Under the pieces are notes generated by a model that was not told where the DNA came from, ran no database searches, and saw nothing but the letters and a program-made list of their open reading frames with translations. A program made the position numbers and the translations under genes. This document shows positions 1 through 10,822 of a stretch of DNA of 64,000 nucleotides, piece after piece. The stretch's first letter is position 1, and each line of letters opens with the position of its first letter. Source of the stretch: Streptococcaceae bacterium (GTDB taxonomy: Bacteria > Bacillota > Bacilli > Lactobacillales > Streptococcaceae); contig CABIZZ010000001.1 in assembly GCA_902363395.1 (NCBI GenBank), positions 1-64,000 of the forward strand. Direction: 5' to 3'.

Positions 1-110
<110 letters not shown>

Positions 111-260
111 ATAATTGTTTGTCTTAAACTCATTCTGTCACTGACAGATTTATTGTTTTTTCATTGTTCAGTACTATAACCTTAGTTATAGTGCCCTGCA
201 CATTGGTTCGTCTTGTTCAGTTTTCAAAGGTCTTTGTCGCTCTCGCGCGACAACTATATT

Positions 261-289
261 AGTATATCACGTCCACTTCGCCTTGTCAA
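261..289 (-). promoter_or_regulatory. rRNA operon promoter
   Basis: On the minus strand there is TTGACA (289-284), a 17-bp spacer and TATACT (266-261), a near-consensus housekeeping promoter about 150 nt upstream of the 16S 5' end. The stretch between it and the 16S gene is a leader without an open reading frame. Confidence 0.9.
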
Positions 290-324
290 TATCTTTTTTC
301 TATTTTTTAAAATTTTTATTTTTT

Positions 325-359
325 ATGAAAAAAGGATGCTTCTTTACATCCTTTTTCAT
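325..359 (-). terminator. terminator of comX
   Basis: The inverted repeat AAAAGGATG / CATCCTTTT, with A/T tracts on both sides, overlaps the comX stop codon. It separates comX from the rRNA promoter. Confidence 0.8.
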
Positions 360-838
360 AAATGATGATCCTTGAAATCTTTCAAGTATTCTTGGAGTTT
401 TCTCCGCATTTTTGCTCTTCCTGAAAAACGTTGATTCATCAGAAGTTTATCATAGTCCTCTTTTTCTTGATCGGTTAGGTTTTCTCGGAATTCCTTTAGT
501 GCTCCTCTTAACAGGACTAGTTCATCCAAAAAGAGTTCTTTTGATCGAAGTCGATGACTAATTTCTCCAATCTCTGTATAAGGTACCTTATTTAACTTCC
601 TTTTATCACTCTCTTGTTTTCTAACTTTATCTTTTATATGATTGCGAAACTTTGTTTTGAAGTAGGTTAATAAAATTTCTTCATTTTCTTCTACTTCAGG
701 ATTACTTATTTGTAGCTCGTATAAGACCAGTCTACCTTCTTGCTCCCAATCTGCGTGATCCCAAAGATGAATATAAAATTCCTTTTCACATTTCCATACA
801 ATCCATTTTACTTTTTCATATGATTTTTTAAAGTTCAT
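356..838 (-). CDS. comX: competence-specific sigma factor ComX (SigX)
   Basis: This 160-residue protein is an alternative sigma factor that directs RNA polymerase to late competence (DNA uptake) genes. It resembles pneumococcal ComX along its length. Shared blocks include the start region VYKC/VWKCEKEFYIHLW, the central YFKTKFRN...KQES, and GEISHR. A strong ribosome binding site (AAAGGAGG) lies just upstream of ATG at 838. Its position between ftsH and a 16S rRNA operon is the same as for pneumococcal comX1. Upstream lies a ComE-type repeat pair (900-930) with a -10 box at 864-869, so it should be switched on by phosphorylated ComE. Pneumococcus carries two comX copies next to rRNA operons, so a second copy may exist outside this window. 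Confidence 0.95.
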   Translation of the reverse strand: MNFKKSYEKVKWIVWKCEKEFYIHLWDHADWEQEGRLVLYELQISNPEVEENEEILLTYFKTKFRNHIKDKVRKQESDKRKLNKVPYTEIGEISHRLRSKELFLDELVLLRGALKEFRENLTDQEKEDYDKLLMNQRFSGRAKMRRKLQEYLKDFKDHHL

Positions 839-863
839 TGGACCTCCTTTCTAACTTGTCTTC

Positions 864-930
864 ATTTTAAAGGAGGTTTGGATTTATTTGGGCTTATTTT
901 CTATTTGGGATCTTTTCTAACCCTAATCGG
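864..930 (-). promoter_or_regulatory. putative ComE-dependent promoter of comX
   Basis: Reading the minus strand, the half-site CCGATTAGG (930-922) is followed 22 nt later, start to start, by CCAAATAGA (908-900). A -10 box TAAAAT (869-864) begins 31 nt after the second half-site. The second half-site and the -10 distance match those upstream of comC and comAB. The first half-site is degenerate and the spacer is 13 rather than 12 bp. Confidence 0.7.
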
Positions 931-973
931 TCATTATTTTGCTAAAAATGTCAGAATAATGGTTTTATTAAAC

Positions 974-1005
974 AAAAAAAGTTGCCACGAATGTAACAAC
1001 TTTTT
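974..1005 (-). terminator. terminator of tRNA-Glu
   Basis: On the minus strand an 8-bp stem GTTGTTAC/GTGGCAAC (two G-U pairs, loop ATTC) is followed by a run of T. It lies just after the tRNA and ahead of the comX promoter. Confidence 0.85.
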
Positions 1006-1009
1006 GCGA

Positions 1010-1081
1010 TAGTCCGTACGGGATTCGAACCCGTGTTACCGCCGTGAAAAGGCGGTGTCTTAACCCCTTGACCAACGGACC
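1010..1081 (-). tRNA. tRNA-Glu (anticodon TTC)
   Basis: The reverse complement starts GGTCCGTTGGTCAAGGGG, has anticodon loop CTTTTCA, T-loop GGTTCGAATCC and closes with ACGGACT plus discriminator A, 72 nt in all. It is identical in sequence to the copy at 21729-21800 in the opposite orientation. A promoter (TTGACA at 1127-1122, 16-bp spacer, TATAAT at 1105-1100) lies directly upstream. Confidence 0.97.
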
Positions 1082-1099
1082 ATTTTTACAACGTAATCT

Positions 1100-1127
1100 A
1101 TTATATCAGTTCATTTTCATCTGTCAA
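1100..1127 (-). promoter_or_regulatory. promoter of tRNA-Glu
   Basis: On the minus strand, consensus TTGACA (1127-1122) and TATAAT (1105-1100) are separated by 16 bp, about 20 nt before the tRNA. Confidence 0.88.
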
Positions 1128-1137
1128 CACTTTTTTG

Positions 1138-1163
1138 AAAAAAAGAGCCGAAATTTTCGGCTC
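1138..1163 (-). terminator. terminator of the ftsH operon (distal copy of duplicated stem)
   Basis: The minus strand reads GAGCCGAAAATTTCGGCTC followed by seven T. A near-copy of this stem (1358-1372) lies on the other side of the dispersed repeat, nearer to ftsH. Confidence 0.85.
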
Positions 1164-1356
1164 CCTTGAATGTAGACAAACTATTGTTTTACATAAAAAG
1201 CAAGATGTTTTTCAAAAAATTACTTTTATTTTTAGTCATTTAGGAAGATTAGAAACTTTTCCGCCGTGAGAAAAGTGCCTGAAACGTAATAGTTTCAGGC
1301 ACTCGGAATTATTGAGCCTAAGGAAAGTTTTTAGAAGACTTTATATTCAATCTGAG
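1164..1356 (-). repeat. dispersed intergenic repeat, short copy, inserted between two terminator stems
   Basis: The segment matches 61275-61526 closely when both are read in the direction of the upstream gene's transcript. Shared blocks include CAGATTGAA, AAAACTTTCCTTAGG, CTCAATAATTCCGAGTGCC, the palindrome GTGCCTGAAAC/GTTTCAGGCAC, and TTTATGTAAAACAATAGTTT. This copy lacks about 60 bp present in the other copy between the two CCTTAGG/CCTAAGG motifs. It is flanked by AGCCGAAATTTTCGG on both sides (1146-1160 and 1358-1372). No open reading frame is present. Confidence 0.85.
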
Positions 1357-1408
1357 AAGCCGAAATTTTCGGATTCCTTCTAAATACTTTAGAAGACTAT
1401 AGAGTTTA

Positions 1409-3382
1409 TTACTTATTTTCTTCCATTTTAGATTTAATTTCTTCATAAGATAATGGTTTAGATTCTTTTTCTAATTCTAAATCAGTATCTTCTGGCATTT
1501 TACCTGTTTCATACAATGACTTGATTTGAACACTATCCAAAGTTTCGTATTTCAACAAGGCTTCTGCAATCAACTTGTGGGTCTCACGATTGTTTTGGAT
1601 GATTTCAGCTGCTTTATTGCGAGCTTCATTCAAAAGACTTCTTACTTCTTCATCAATTTCATATGCTGTTTGCTCTGAAATGAATTTTTGAGTCGTTTGA
1701 GCTCCAAACATAGCATGGTTGCCTTCGTATTGAACTGGACCAAGTTTTTCACTCATTCCATATTCCGTTACCATAGCACGCGCCATTTGGGTCGCTTGCT
1801 CAAAGTCATTAGAAGCTCCTGTGGTTTGAACGTTGAAGATAATTTCTTCTGCAACACGTCCCCCCATCAATCCAGCCAATTGTTCTTTCATATCTTCTTT
1901 AGAAAGAAGCATTTGGTCTTCTTTTGGAAGAGCAATCATATATCCACCAGCACGTCCACGCGGAACGATGGTCACCTTGTGAACAACACGAGCATTAGAT
2001 AGGACTAATCCAACAATGGTATGTCCTGCCTCATGATAAGCAACCAATTCGCGTTCCTTTTGAGAAACTGTTCGGTCTTTCTTAGAAGGACCAGCAATCA
2101 CACGATCTTCCGCTTCATCAATATCAGAAGCATCAATAACCTTCTTATTGCGACGAGCTGCTACCAGAGCTGCTTCGTTTAAGACATTTTCAAGATCCGC
2201 ACCAACAAATCCTGGTGTTTGTTGGGCAACTAGTTTCAAGTCAACATCTTTTGCTAATGGTTTGTTTTTAGCATGGACACGCAAGATAGCTTCGCGTCCT
2301 TTTACATCAGGACGACCAACTAAAACCTTACGGTCAAAACGCCCAGGACGAAGGAGGGCTGGGTCCAAAACATCTGAACGGTTAGTGGCTGCAATCACGA
2401 TGATTCCTTCGTTTCCTTCAAAACCATCCATCTCAATCAAGAGCTGGTTGAGGGTTTGTTCCCGTTCATCATTTCCCCCACCAAGGCCAACTCCCCGTTG
2501 ACGTCCAACAGCATCGATTTCATCGATAAAGATAATGGCTGGAGCTGCTTTTTTAGCATCTTCAAATAGAGAACGAACCCGGCTTGCACCGACACCGACG
2601 AACATTTCTACGAAGTCAGACCCTGAAATACTAAAGAATGGTACACCGGCTTCACCTGCAACTGCTTTTGCTAGAAGAGTTTTACCAGTTCCTGGAGGGC
2701 CTTCAAGAAGAACACCTGCTGGGATACGAGCACCCAATTTTGTAAAGCGTTTTGGATCTTTTAAGAATTCAACCACTTCAACAAGTTCTTGTTTTTCTTC
2801 TTCAGCCCCTGCTACATCTGAAAAACGAACCTTGATATCTTCTTTATTGGTAGCACGCGCTTTGTTACGACCGAAGTTCATAGCACCGCGGGCGCCACCG
2901 CCTCCTCCTTGATTCATCATGGAGAAGAAGAAGAACATAACAATCACAAAGGGAACGATAGAAGTCAGAATGGTAATCCACATTCCACTTGAGCTTTCCC
3001 GTTTAATAGTGATGTCAGCCTTATGTTCGGATGCTAAGTTTTGTAATTCTTGAACAGTCAAATCAGACGGTAAGATCACACTCGTGAAGCGAGTCACCTT
3101 ACTTGGACTTGGAGTGAAGAATTGAACCCCTGTATCATCCTTGCTGGTTTTTGCTTTGTTATAGGTACCAGAAATTTCAATGACACTACCGTTTGGCTGA
3201 TAGCTAATTTCCTTGACGTTGTCTGATTTAAGCTCTTTTACCAATTCTGTATAATTGATTTGCTGACTTTGTCCGATACTATTTCCAGCAAAGAAATACT
3301 GAAAACCTGTAACAGCAGCTACAATAATCAATAAGTACAGAAAAGGATTTCGAACAAAACCATTGTTTTTGTTATTTTTCAT
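1409..3382 (-). CDS. ftsH: ATP-dependent zinc metalloprotease FtsH
   Basis: FtsH is a membrane-anchored hexameric AAA+ protease that degrades misfolded and regulatory membrane and cytosolic proteins. The 657 residues show a first membrane helix at about 13-31, an extracytoplasmic domain, a second helix at about 135-156, a glycine-rich linker, Walker A GPPGTGKT at 228-235, the DEID Walker B, and the zinc-binding HEAGH motif. It follows hpt by 10 nt, so the pair is probably co-transcribed. The gene ends close to a dispersed repeat and duplicated terminator stems. Confidence 0.97.
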   Translation of the reverse strand: MKNNKNNGFVRNPFLYLLIIVAAVTGFQYFFAGNSIGQSQQINYTELVKELKSDNVKEISYQPNGSVIEISGTYNKAKTSKDDTGVQFFTPSPSKVTRFTSVILPSDLTVQELQNLASEHKADITIKRESSSGMWITILTSIVPFVIVMFFFFSMMNQGGGGGARGAMNFGRNKARATNKEDIKVRFSDVAGAEEEKQELVEVVEFLKDPKRFTKLGARIPAGVLLEGPPGTGKTLLAKAVAGEAGVPFFSISGSDFVEMFVGVGASRVRSLFEDAKKAAPAIIFIDEIDAVGRQRGVGLGGGNDEREQTLNQLLIEMDGFEGNEGIIVIAATNRSDVLDPALLRPGRFDRKVLVGRPDVKGREAILRVHAKNKPLAKDVDLKLVAQQTPGFVGADLENVLNEAALVAARRNKKVIDASDIDEAEDRVIAGPSKKDRTVSQKERELVAYHEAGHTIVGLVLSNARVVHKVTIVPRGRAGGYMIALPKEDQMLLSKEDMKEQLAGLMGGRVAEEIIFNVQTTGASNDFEQATQMARAMVTEYGMSEKLGPVQYEGNHAMFGAQTTQKFISEQTAYEIDEEVRSLLNEARNKAAEIIQNNRETHKLIAEALLKYETLDSVQIKSLYETGKMPEDTDLELEKESKPLSYEEIKSKMEENK

Positions 3383-3392
3383 CTAGTTTCCT

Positions 3393-3935
3393 CTATTTTG
3401 AATACACTTCTTCTTTTAATACTCCGATATAAGGAAGGTTTCGATAGTTTTCATCGTAGTCTAAACCATAGCCCACAACAAACTCGTTTGGAATGGTAAA
3501 GCAAGTGTAATCTGCTTCAATCTCAACCAAGCGTCCTTCAGGTTTATCCAACAAGGTAGCAATTTTAACAGATGCTGGTTGACGTCCTTCAAACAATTCT
3601 TTCAAATTCTTAAGAGTTTTACCAGTATCAATGATATCTTCAACAAAGAGAATATCTCGACCCTTAATGTCTTGGTCCATATCTTTGATGATATTAATCA
3701 CGCCTGAGCTTGATGTTCCACCATGATAGCTAGACACTAGCATAAAATCCAACTCAATATGCGTATCAATATGTTTGATCAATTCCGCCATAAATGGGAC
3801 TGACCCTTTTAAAATCCCTACTAAAATCGGATTTTTCCCTTGGTAATCTTCTGTCAGTTTTTGACCAAGTTCACGTGCTGCAGTCACGATTTCATCGTGG
3901 GAAATGAGTATCTTTTTGATATCTTGTTCTAACAT
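3393..3935 (-). CDS. hpt: hypoxanthine phosphoribosyltransferase
   Basis: This enzyme salvages hypoxanthine and guanine by joining them to PRPP to give IMP and GMP. The 180-residue protein has the type I phosphoribosyltransferase PRPP loop ([12 protein letters not shown]) and the usual family length. It lies between tilS (5-nt gap) and ftsH (10-nt gap). The tilS-hpt-ftsH order is conserved across Firmicutes and supports the call. Confidence 0.96.
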   Translation of the reverse strand: MLEQDIKKILISHDEIVTAARELGQKLTEDYQGKNPILVGILKGSVPFMAELIKHIDTHIELDFMLVSSYHGGTSSSGVINIIKDMDQDIKGRDILFVEDIIDTGKTLKNLKELFEGRQPASVKIATLLDKPEGRLVEIEADYTCFTIPNEFVVGYGLDYDENYRNLPYIGVLKEEVYSK

Positions 3936-3940
3936 CTTTT

Positions 3941-5215
3941 TTACCTATCTATTTTCTGGATATAAATTGTATCCTTCATTATACCATTTTTTAATTCCTT
4001 ACTCAAATCACTGATCGCAATTTCAGGAATAGCCAATATTTGTTTATCTTGTTCTAAAACCACCAGATTATTTCGTTGATCTAAAGGGATTTTTTGGTTA
4101 ATCAACAATCTGCTAATTTTTCTATGGTGACCATTCATCAGAATACGATCTCCCCTTTTACGGGGTCGAAGAGAAACTGGATGGTTGTTTGGAAGTGGGA
4201 TAGCCTCCATATATGAATCGCTTGGTTCCACTCCAAATAAAAAGCGATAAGCACCTACTGTCTTTATGGTTCCAAATTGTAACAAATCTTCTGACATTCG
4301 GTCATCCGTCCTACGACTGATTTTCCGAATTTCAAAATAGTGATAGTCTTTGTAAAGTTCATAACCATTCTTTAGAACTTGTTGCGTATTGGATTTGGTC
4401 ACTACTATTCTGTGTAATTGTTCAAATTGTGCACGACTCAATTGCAAATCTGGAAAACTAGCTAGATACTCTTCCAGTAAATAAATCTGGACAGCTGGTG
4501 ATTGCTTTTGAAACTGTGTCACATCTTGTGGATTCAAATCTTTGGTCAACTCTTTTAAAGCCTGGTGCCAATGACTGAGATCCTCTCCTAAATTGACCAA
4601 AGCACTCGTTACTTGAGGATTTTCTTTTTCAAAGAGTGGGAGAAAACGATGGCGGATACGGTTACGGAAATAGTCCAAAGACCGGTTGCTCTTATCCTCA
4701 AAATGAAAAATTTCTGGAAAATCCTTTTTTTTGAAATGTAAGAGGGGACGAATCAACACACCCTGTCCAAATGATTGTTTTAAAGGAATGCCTTTTAAAT
4801 GCCGTGGACGACTTCCACGAATCAGACGCATCAAAATCGTTTCTGCCTGATCATCCATATGATGAGCGGTGACGAGAGCGCTACAAGCTTCTTCTTTCAT
4901 AACTTTTTCAAAGAAGTCATAGCGGAATTGTCTAGCTCGGCTTTCAGAAAAAGGACCAGAGAAATGGGCAACCTTCAGCGGTAGATGTTTTGCTTCAGCT
5001 ATTGCTCGAATTCCTCTTTCTTCTTGGTCAGCTTCAATGCGTTGGTGATGATTGATATGAGCAAGAACGAGGTCAATTCCTAATTGGTGCCGATAATGAT
5101 AGAGCCAATCCAGTAAGGTCATGGAGTCCACCCCTCCTGATAAAGCCAAAAGGACTTTTTGATGAGATTCAAAAAGCCCCTCCTTTAGACAGAACTGAAG
5201 AAATTTATCTTTCAT
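3941..5215 (-). CDS. tilS: tRNA(Ile)-lysidine synthase
   Basis: TilS modifies the wobble cytidine of the minor tRNA-Ile (CAU anticodon) to lysidine, so that it reads AUA codons. The PP-loop ATP pyrophosphatase motif SGGVDS is at residues 26-31, and the C-terminal region resembles the TilS substrate-binding domain. The protein has 424 residues. Its ATG overlaps the stop codon of the upstream serine hydrolase gene, which suggests translational coupling in the operon. Confidence 0.95.
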   Translation of the reverse strand: MKDKFLQFCLKEGLFESHQKVLLALSGGVDSMTLLDWLYHYRHQLGIDLVLAHINHHQRIEADQEERGIRAIAEAKHLPLKVAHFSGPFSESRARQFRYDFFEKVMKEEACSALVTAHHMDDQAETILMRLIRGSRPRHLKGIPLKQSFGQGVLIRPLLHFKKKDFPEIFHFEDKSNRSLDYFRNRIRHRFLPLFEKENPQVTSALVNLGEDLSHWHQALKELTKDLNPQDVTQFQKQSPAVQIYLLEEYLASFPDLQLSRAQFEQLHRIVVTKSNTQQVLKNGYELYKDYHYFEIRKISRRTDDRMSEDLLQFGTIKTVGAYRFLFGVEPSDSYMEAIPLPNNHPVSLRPRKRGDRILMNGHHRKISRLLINQKIPLDQRNNLVVLEQDKQILAIPEIAISDLSKELKNGIMKDTIYIQKIDR

Positions 5216-6498
5216 TACTGTAAGACCTCATAAATATCTTTGGCAATTGCTGAGATAGTCTCGTAATCAGAGTGATCCGTAAAAACAGCTAAAATAAATG
5301 GTGAATCTGTATAAACAATGGCGACATCATGACGAAAATCATAGGCATCTCCAATCTTGTGAGCAACCTTGACTGGGATATCTTTTGAAATTCGTTGATC
5401 ATCAAAGCGAGTCTCTGACAGAGCATCAATGATTCCACCATTTTGTTGGTAGATAGCTTCCATGACATTCCCCGCCATTTTTGGAGATGCCATTCTAGTT
5501 TCTACATTCCACGTTTTTCCTGCAATCTTATTGGTCACCTTTTGAAATTCTTTGTCTGATTGGTGCGTTACATAATAGCCTAAAATGTTTTGCGCAACAT
5601 TATCAGATTCTTTGGCCACCCGGTTAATCAAATCAGCGACGGTGTATTCCTTATCATCCGGTGTTTTTGAAATACTTCCACTGCCTTCCGGTTCATAAGC
5701 TCCCTGATAATCATTGACTTCTTTTGTATATTTTAAAGGAGTCTGCAAATCTAAACGGTTCTCGTTTATCTCTTTTTGAGTATAGTACAAATACAAGAGC
5801 TTGGCTATACTAGCAGAATACATTTCCTGGTCTTCATGTATCCCAGCAGTCTTTCCAGTATCCACCTGCTTCACGTAAACTGCAATTCCGTCTTTGTTGT
5901 ACTTCTGATTGAGAATCGCTTGGACTTTTTCTATCCGATTGTCTGTAGCAGAAAGTTCATCTTTTGCAATCCACCCCTGGCCAGAAATTTCTAGGTAGGT
6001 CCCTTTTAAAGTTTTGGCAGTCTTGGTGATTTCAACCTTACTATAGGGAGTCAGACTTGTATTTTTGCTTTTTGCACCATTTACCAAAGGTTGATCATAA
6101 ACTGTAAAAGAGGACGTCAGCCACATGGTCTTTTTTTCTTCTGTTAATTCCAAAATCGAATCTTCGTAAATTTGATCCTGATCAGCTAAAATATACTGTT
6201 TATTCGATAATTTAAAAACAGATTTCCCTTGATCATTCACAAACAATTGATCAACAGTAAAGGGAGTATCAGGCTTGATTTCCCCAATTTTTTGACTCAA
6301 TTCTGGATCCGAATAGGTCACGATTGGCTGATAAACATTCGGATTGGATGGGATGGAGACAAAGAAGTGATCCTGAGTCCCTATTTGACTAGCGTAAGAA
6401 GAATCAGCAGTCAATGGAACTTGGACTTGGGATGAATCAGATAGGGGTTGGGTGACTAAGAAAGTAGGAAAAATCATCCAATAAACTAACTTATTCAT
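5215..6498 (-). CDS. secreted serine hydrolase, class A beta-lactamase-like fold
   Basis: The 427-residue protein has an N-terminal hydrophobic signal-like segment (about 1-18), repeat-like SH3-type sequence in the first half, and a beta-lactamase/transpeptidase-like second half. Likely active-site motifs are S230-I-A-K233 (SxxK), SDN (298-300) and a KIG in place of KTG. It occupies the operon slot of pneumococcal SP_0010 beside tilS and divIC, so a cell-wall role is plausible. Whether it hydrolyses beta-lactams or acts on peptidoglycan cannot be told from sequence. It overlaps the 42-aa gene upstream by 8 nt. Confidence 0.85.
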   Translation of the reverse strand: MNKLVYWMIFPTFLVTQPLSDSSQVQVPLTADSSYASQIGTQDHFFVSIPSNPNVYQPIVTYSDPELSQKIGEIKPDTPFTVDQLFVNDQGKSVFKLSNKQYILADQDQIYEDSILELTEEKKTMWLTSSFTVYDQPLVNGAKSKNTSLTPYSKVEITKTAKTLKGTYLEISGQGWIAKDELSATDNRIEKVQAILNQKYNKDGIAVYVKQVDTGKTAGIHEDQEMYSASIAKLLYLYYTQKEINENRLDLQTPLKYTKEVNDYQGAYEPEGSGSISKTPDDKEYTVADLINRVAKESDNVAQNILGYYVTHQSDKEFQKVTNKIAGKTWNVETRMASPKMAGNVMEAIYQQNGGIIDALSETRFDDQRISKDIPVKVAHKIGDAYDFRHDVAIVYTDSPFILAVFTDHSDYETISAIAKDIYEVLQ

Positions 6499-6619
6499 CC
6501 TTGCTCCTTTCCTGAGTTTCTTCTTGCAATTTTAAGGCTTGATTTTTTTTAGCTAACTCTTCTAATTTTGTATCAGAATATTCTAGAAATTGTTGAACGG
6601 TTTTTACAATATTTTCCAT
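6491..6619 (-). CDS. 42-residue small protein of unknown function
   Basis: A short frame begins [20 protein letters not shown] and is rich in Lys, Glu and Gln. No signal peptide or membrane segment is visible, and it is probably helical. Its ATG shares a base with the divIC stop codon (TAATG), and its end overlaps the next gene by 8 nt, so it fills the operon without gaps. I recall a small hypothetical gene in the same slot in pneumococcus (near SP_0009). Gap-free coupling on both sides is the main evidence that it is translated. Confidence 0.75.
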   Translation of the reverse strand: MENIVKTVQQFLEYSDTKLEELAKKNQALKLQEETQERSKDE

Positions 6620-6987
6620 TATTTTGGTAATAAATTAGGTATCGTATAAATATATTCGCCATCTTTAGAGAAGGAATATTTTGCGCGTGCATATTTTGCA
6701 GCGTATTCGTCATCCTTCAATTTCTCTACGATATCCTTTTGATATTCTTCTTCCTCAAGGGTTTGCTGATATTGTTCTTGCAATTGAACGTATTGTTGTT
6801 TGCGTTTTTGAAGCGTCTGGTAACTCTGAGCCAGATTATAGGTTGGAAGGATAAACAATAAAATAATTAAAATGAGAACCCAACCCATAAAACGGTTCTG
6901 TTTTTTTCGCTCCTCATTCTGGTATTTCCGACGCTGATGTTCGTCTTGAATATACCGATTATTCATTTGTACAATATTTTTAGGCAT
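6619..6987 (-). CDS. divIC: septum formation initiator / cell division protein DivIC (FtsB family)
   Basis: This 122-residue bitopic division protein works with FtsL and DivIB at the septum. It has a basic cytoplasmic N terminus, one membrane helix at about 33-51 ([15 protein letters not shown]), and a coiled-coil heptad region at about 55-95. It lies between rqcP and the small coupled gene. The start overlaps the end of rqcP by 8 nt, again pointing to coupling. Confidence 0.93.
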   Translation of the reverse strand: MPKNIVQMNNRYIQDEHQRRKYQNEERKKQNRFMGWVLILIILLFILPTYNLAQSYQTLQKRKQQYVQLQEQYQQTLEEEEYQKDIVEKLKDDEYAAKYARAKYSFSKDGEYIYTIPNLLPK

Positions 6988-7246
6988 CTTCTTCTATCCT
7001 TGTTTCACGAATGATTTCATACATTTTAGACGCATCTTCTTTTTTAGTACTATCTAACATTTCCAACACTTTTACTGTCAAGAGCTTATTTCCAAAGCGA
7101 ACTTCAACTTCGTCATTTACCTTCAAGTCGGTTGAACTTTTTGCTAGGACCCCATTGACTTTGATCCGCCCCTTATCGGCTACTTCTTTAGCTACAGGGC
7201 GTCTTTTGATAATGCGGGAAACTTTTAAATATTTATCTAATCTCAT
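6980..7246 (-). CDS. rqcP: S4-domain ribosome-associated quality control protein RqcP
   Basis: An 88-residue single S4 RNA-binding domain protein begins [16 protein letters not shown]. In Bacillus the homologue (YabO/RqcP) binds obstructed 50S subunits with RqcH and promotes C-terminal alanine tailing. The position between mfd and divIC is the same as for B. subtilis yabO. The function is assigned by family and synteny. Confidence 0.88.
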   Translation of the reverse strand: MRLDKYLKVSRIIKRRPVAKEVADKGRIKVNGVLAKSSTDLKVNDEVEVRFGNKLLTVKVLEMLDSTKKEDASKMYEIIRETRIEEDA

Positions 7247-7309
7247 CGTATCACCTCTAATGTATTATTGTACCATTTTTTTAGAAAGAGCCCAGTAAAA
7301 TCTTTCTTT

Positions 7310-10300
7310 CTAGTCTTGTTTTTCCATTTTTTCCTGCTTGATGGCCAGTAATTTTTCCCCAAATTGTCGTAAGCCTTCTAAAATTTCGAAGTCTTTTTTA
7401 TTTCGCACATCAAAGATTAATTCAATCAATCCTTGGCTTTCTGCAATACGAGCTTTTAAATTAGTTGCTGATAAGGCAGCAAAATAATCTTGAGTCAAGA
7501 AAAGTTGCTTAGTAATTGGCTCAAATTTTACCATTAGTTGATTGTCTTTTCGATCAACCACTTTAACAAAAACCTGATCCAGATAAGATTTGATAAACCC
7601 TATTTCTAGGAGATAGGCTACCACATCAGGATATTCTCCGAATCGATCAATCAATTCGTCTTGCAAGAGTTCATAATCTTCTTGAACTTGTATTTCTCGA
7701 ATACGTTTGTAAATTTCAATTTTTTGACGTTCATCGGAGATATAATCACTTGGAATGTAGGCATCAATTTGGAGATTGAGCTCCGCATTTCCTTTTTGGC
7801 GTTTTTTCTCTTTTCCTTGTTTCTTCTCAATAGCAGCTTCGAGTAACTGTGAATACATTTCAAATCCGACGGAATCGATAAAACCAGATTGAGACGCCCC
7901 TAAAATATTCCCGGCACCACGAATAGACAAATCTCGCATAGCAATCTTAAAACCAGACCCCAATTCAGTGAATCCTTTAATGGCTTCAAGACGCTTTTCA
8001 GAAACTTCTGTCAAGGTTTTGTCCGGCCGGTACATCAAATAAGCATAGGCAATGCGATTGCTTCGTCCAACCCGGCCTCGCAATTGGTAAAGGGTTGACA
8101 AGCCCATATGATCAGCATTCTCAATAAAGAGGGTATTGGCATTTGGGATATCCACCCCTGTTTCAATGATGGTGGTCGTAACTAAAATATCATACTCACC
8201 TTCAATGAAGTCCATCAAGGTGTTTTCCAACCGCACTTCACTCATCTGTCCATGGACAAACCCAATAGAGGCTTCCGGTACCAATTCTTGTAACTCTGAA
8301 ACCTTTTGCTCAATGGTGTCTACCTTGTTGTAGAGATAATAAACCTGACCTCCCCGATCCATCTCCCGACGAATAGCATCTCGAATGATGGTTGGATTGG
8401 TTTCTAAGACATAAGTTTGGACGGGATAGCGATTGGTCGGCGGGGTTTCAATAACGGACAAATCCCGAATCCCCAACATAGACATGTGAAGGGTCCGAGG
8501 AATGGGCGTTGCCGTTAAGGTTAAAACATCGACCTTTTTCTTTAACTCCTTGAGAGTTTCCTTGTGTTTGACACCGAACCGTTGCTCCTCATCAATCACG
8601 ATAAGACCGAGATCCGCAAATTCCACATCCTTAGATAAGAGACGGTGGGTTCCAATCAAAATATCGACCTGGCCTTTTTTTAGTTTTTCCAAGGTTTCTT
8701 TTTGCTCAGCACGACTCCGGAAACGACTCAAGACATCGACTTCTACTGGAAAGGCCTCGAAGCGTTCTTTGAAATTGGCATAATGCTGTTGAGCTAGGAC
8801 CGTTGTCGGAACTAATACGGCTACTTGTTTATGGTCTTTGACAGCTTTAAAGGCCGCTCGCATAGCAACTTCTGTCTTCCCAAATCCCACGTCTCCGACC
8901 AAGAGGCGATCCATAGGGCTTGAAGATTCCATATCCTTCTTGATTTCTTGGATAGAGCGAATCTGATCATCAGTTTCAACATAGGGAAAGGCCTGGTCAA
9001 AAGCTTCTTGGTTCTCGTCGTCTGGAGTAAAGGCAAAGCCTTGCAATTGGCTTCGCTCCGCATAAAGTTGAATCAGATCATCTGCAATATCCTCTACTTC
9101 CTGACGGACCTTTTGTTTGGCCTTTTGAAAGCGACCATCGTTGAGTTTGTTGATTTTAGGAGGTTTGCCATCACTCGCCACATACTTGGACAGCATTTGG
9201 ATTTGATCCACAGGGATGGAAATCCGGTCCCCATTTTGATATTGGATGGAGACATAGTCTCGGTGGACACCAGAAATTTCAATGGTTTCTAGTCCCAAAT
9301 ACTGACCAATTCCATGAACCTGGTGAACAACGTAGTCTCCCTTTTCCAACTCATTGTAGTTTTTTAACCGCTCCGCATTGGAAATGGTTTGCCGACGAAT
9401 TTTTCGTTTAACCTTTTTCTGGAAAATTTCTGTCTCTGTAATCAGGACAATCTTCTCATCCACAAAGTGAAAACCACGCGCCAACCCACCGATGACCAAC
9501 TGGCTCTGTCCTGGATGAAGCTGATCAGGTGCAAGATAATCCAGGTCAATTCCATAGTCTCTTAAGTGCTCTTGTAACTGGCGGAAGCCTTGTTTACTCG
9601 TCACCTGAAGAATGACTGTGTAGTCTTGCTTACGGAAACGATCAATTTCATCTTTTAAGAGAGGAAACTGACTGAAGAATTCCTGCATGGGGTATTGGTT
9701 AAAAGAATAGAGGGCATCAAATCGCAGATTTCCCAAGCCTTTTTGAAAATTTGAAAAATAAGAAGCTGGTTTATAAGTGCGTAAGAGTGCGCTATTGTCC
9801 GCAAAATACTGGGCTTCAGCGAAAGAGCGACTCTTTTGTAGGTCCTCCGTCAAAAGGTTAGCAACTTCTACATCAAACCGCGCCTCCTGATCCATGATTT
9901 TGTGGTAATCATCCAAAAAAAGAGGATCATGTTTGGGGAGGTAATCAAAGAGAGTGTAGGTTTGCTGATAAAAAAGAGAGAGAAATTTGCGACTATCTGC
10001 ATGCAGACGCTGGTGATGCGCTTCTGTGAGAATTTCAGTCAAATAGGATTTTAGCTCTGGATGAGGACTTTTTTGAATCAGATTTTCTAGATTCTTCTGT
10101 CCTCTTAAAAAATCATCTTTAGTTAGTAACATATCACTAACTGGATGAACTGTTACCGCATCTAGATTTTCTAGTGAACGTTGAGTCTCTGGAGAAAAAG
10201 TCCGAATGCCATCAATCTCATCTCCAAAAAATTCCAGGCGATAAGGGAAATCTTGACTGGCTTCAAAAAGATCTAAAATATCCCCTCGAAGACTAAACTC

Positions 10301-10822
10301 TCCCTGTTGGCTTACCTGTGAAACCTTTTGATAGCCCATGGCCAGGAGGGTATCTTTCAACTCTGTCAGATTTTTTTCTTCTCCAACAGAGAAAGATTGA
10401 ATCATAGAGCTGACAGTCTTTGGATTAGGTAAGAGCAAACGACTACCACTTACATTGGCAATGACGATCCCTTCTTTTTCTGGAGCTAAAAGAAAATCCA
10501 GAGCTTCCAGACGAGAAAAGATCCGTTCCTGGGAAGCAAAGACAAACTCTGCCAAAGGATTGTCATCTCCGAGGAAAAGATAGACCTTTTCTTCGCCTAA
10601 TAATCCCAATAAATCACTGGCGAGCCGTTCTGCTTCATTTTGGGAAGAGGTCAAGACCAAGACCTTGTGTCCGTCTTCGACAACTGTCGCCATGGTAATG
10701 GCTTTTGTAGATGAAGACAGTCCTAGTAGAAGAGAGCGACTTCTTTTTTGTTGGTCTTGTTGCCATTTTCTAATATTTTTATTTTGTTGAAATAGATCAA
10801 CCAGTGTCTTATATTTATCCAT
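7310..10822 (-). CDS. mfd: transcription-repair coupling factor Mfd
   Basis: Mfd releases RNA polymerase stalled at DNA lesions and recruits UvrA. From the ATG at 10822 the protein has 1170 residues. It has an N-terminal UvrB-homology region, a CarD-like RNA-polymerase interaction domain (near [20 protein letters not shown]), a RecG-like motor with Walker [10 protein letters not shown] and DEEQ box, and a C-terminal TRCF domain. An ATG 24 nt further upstream is possible, but the chosen start overlaps pth by only 8 nt and fits homologues. Confidence 0.97.
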   Translation of the reverse strand: MDKYKTLVDLFQQNKNIRKWQQDQQKRSRSLLLGLSSSTKAITMATVVEDGHKVLVLTSSQNEAERLASDLLGLLGEEKVYLFLGDDNPLAEFVFASQERIFSRLEALDFLLAPEKEGIVIANVSGSRLLLPNPKTVSSMIQSFSVGEEKNLTELKDTLLAMGYQKVSQVSQQGEFSLRGDILDLFEASQDFPYRLEFFGDEIDGIRTFSPETQRSLENLDAVTVHPVSDMLLTKDDFLRGQKNLENLIQKSPHPELKSYLTEILTEAHHQRLHADSRKFLSLFYQQTYTLFDYLPKHDPLFLDDYHKIMDQEARFDVEVANLLTEDLQKSRSFAEAQYFADNSALLRTYKPASYFSNFQKGLGNLRFDALYSFNQYPMQEFFSQFPLLKDEIDRFRKQDYTVILQVTSKQGFRQLQEHLRDYGIDLDYLAPDQLHPGQSQLVIGGLARGFHFVDEKIVLITETEIFQKKVKRKIRRQTISNAERLKNYNELEKGDYVVHQVHGIGQYLGLETIEISGVHRDYVSIQYQNGDRISIPVDQIQMLSKYVASDGKPPKINKLNDGRFQKAKQKVRQEVEDIADDLIQLYAERSQLQGFAFTPDDENQEAFDQAFPYVETDDQIRSIQEIKKDMESSSPMDRLLVGDVGFGKTEVAMRAAFKAVKDHKQVAVLVPTTVLAQQHYANFKERFEAFPVEVDVLSRFRSRAEQKETLEKLKKGQVDILIGTHRLLSKDVEFADLGLIVIDEEQRFGVKHKETLKELKKKVDVLTLTATPIPRTLHMSMLGIRDLSVIETPPTNRYPVQTYVLETNPTIIRDAIRREMDRGGQVYYLYNKVDTIEQKVSELQELVPEASIGFVHGQMSEVRLENTLMDFIEGEYDILVTTTIIETGVDIPNANTLFIENADHMGLSTLYQLRGRVGRSNRIAYAYLMYRPDKTLTEVSEKRLEAIKGFTELGSGFKIAMRDLSIRGAGNILGASQSGFIDSVGFEMYSQLLEAAIEKKQGKEKKRQKGNAELNLQIDAYIPSDYISDERQKIEIYKRIREIQVQEDYELLQDELIDRFGEYPDVVAYLLEIGFIKSYLDQVFVKVVDRKDNQLMVKFEPITKQLFLTQDYFAALSATNLKARIAESQGLIELIFDVRNKKDFEILEGLRQFGEKLLAIKQEKMEKQD

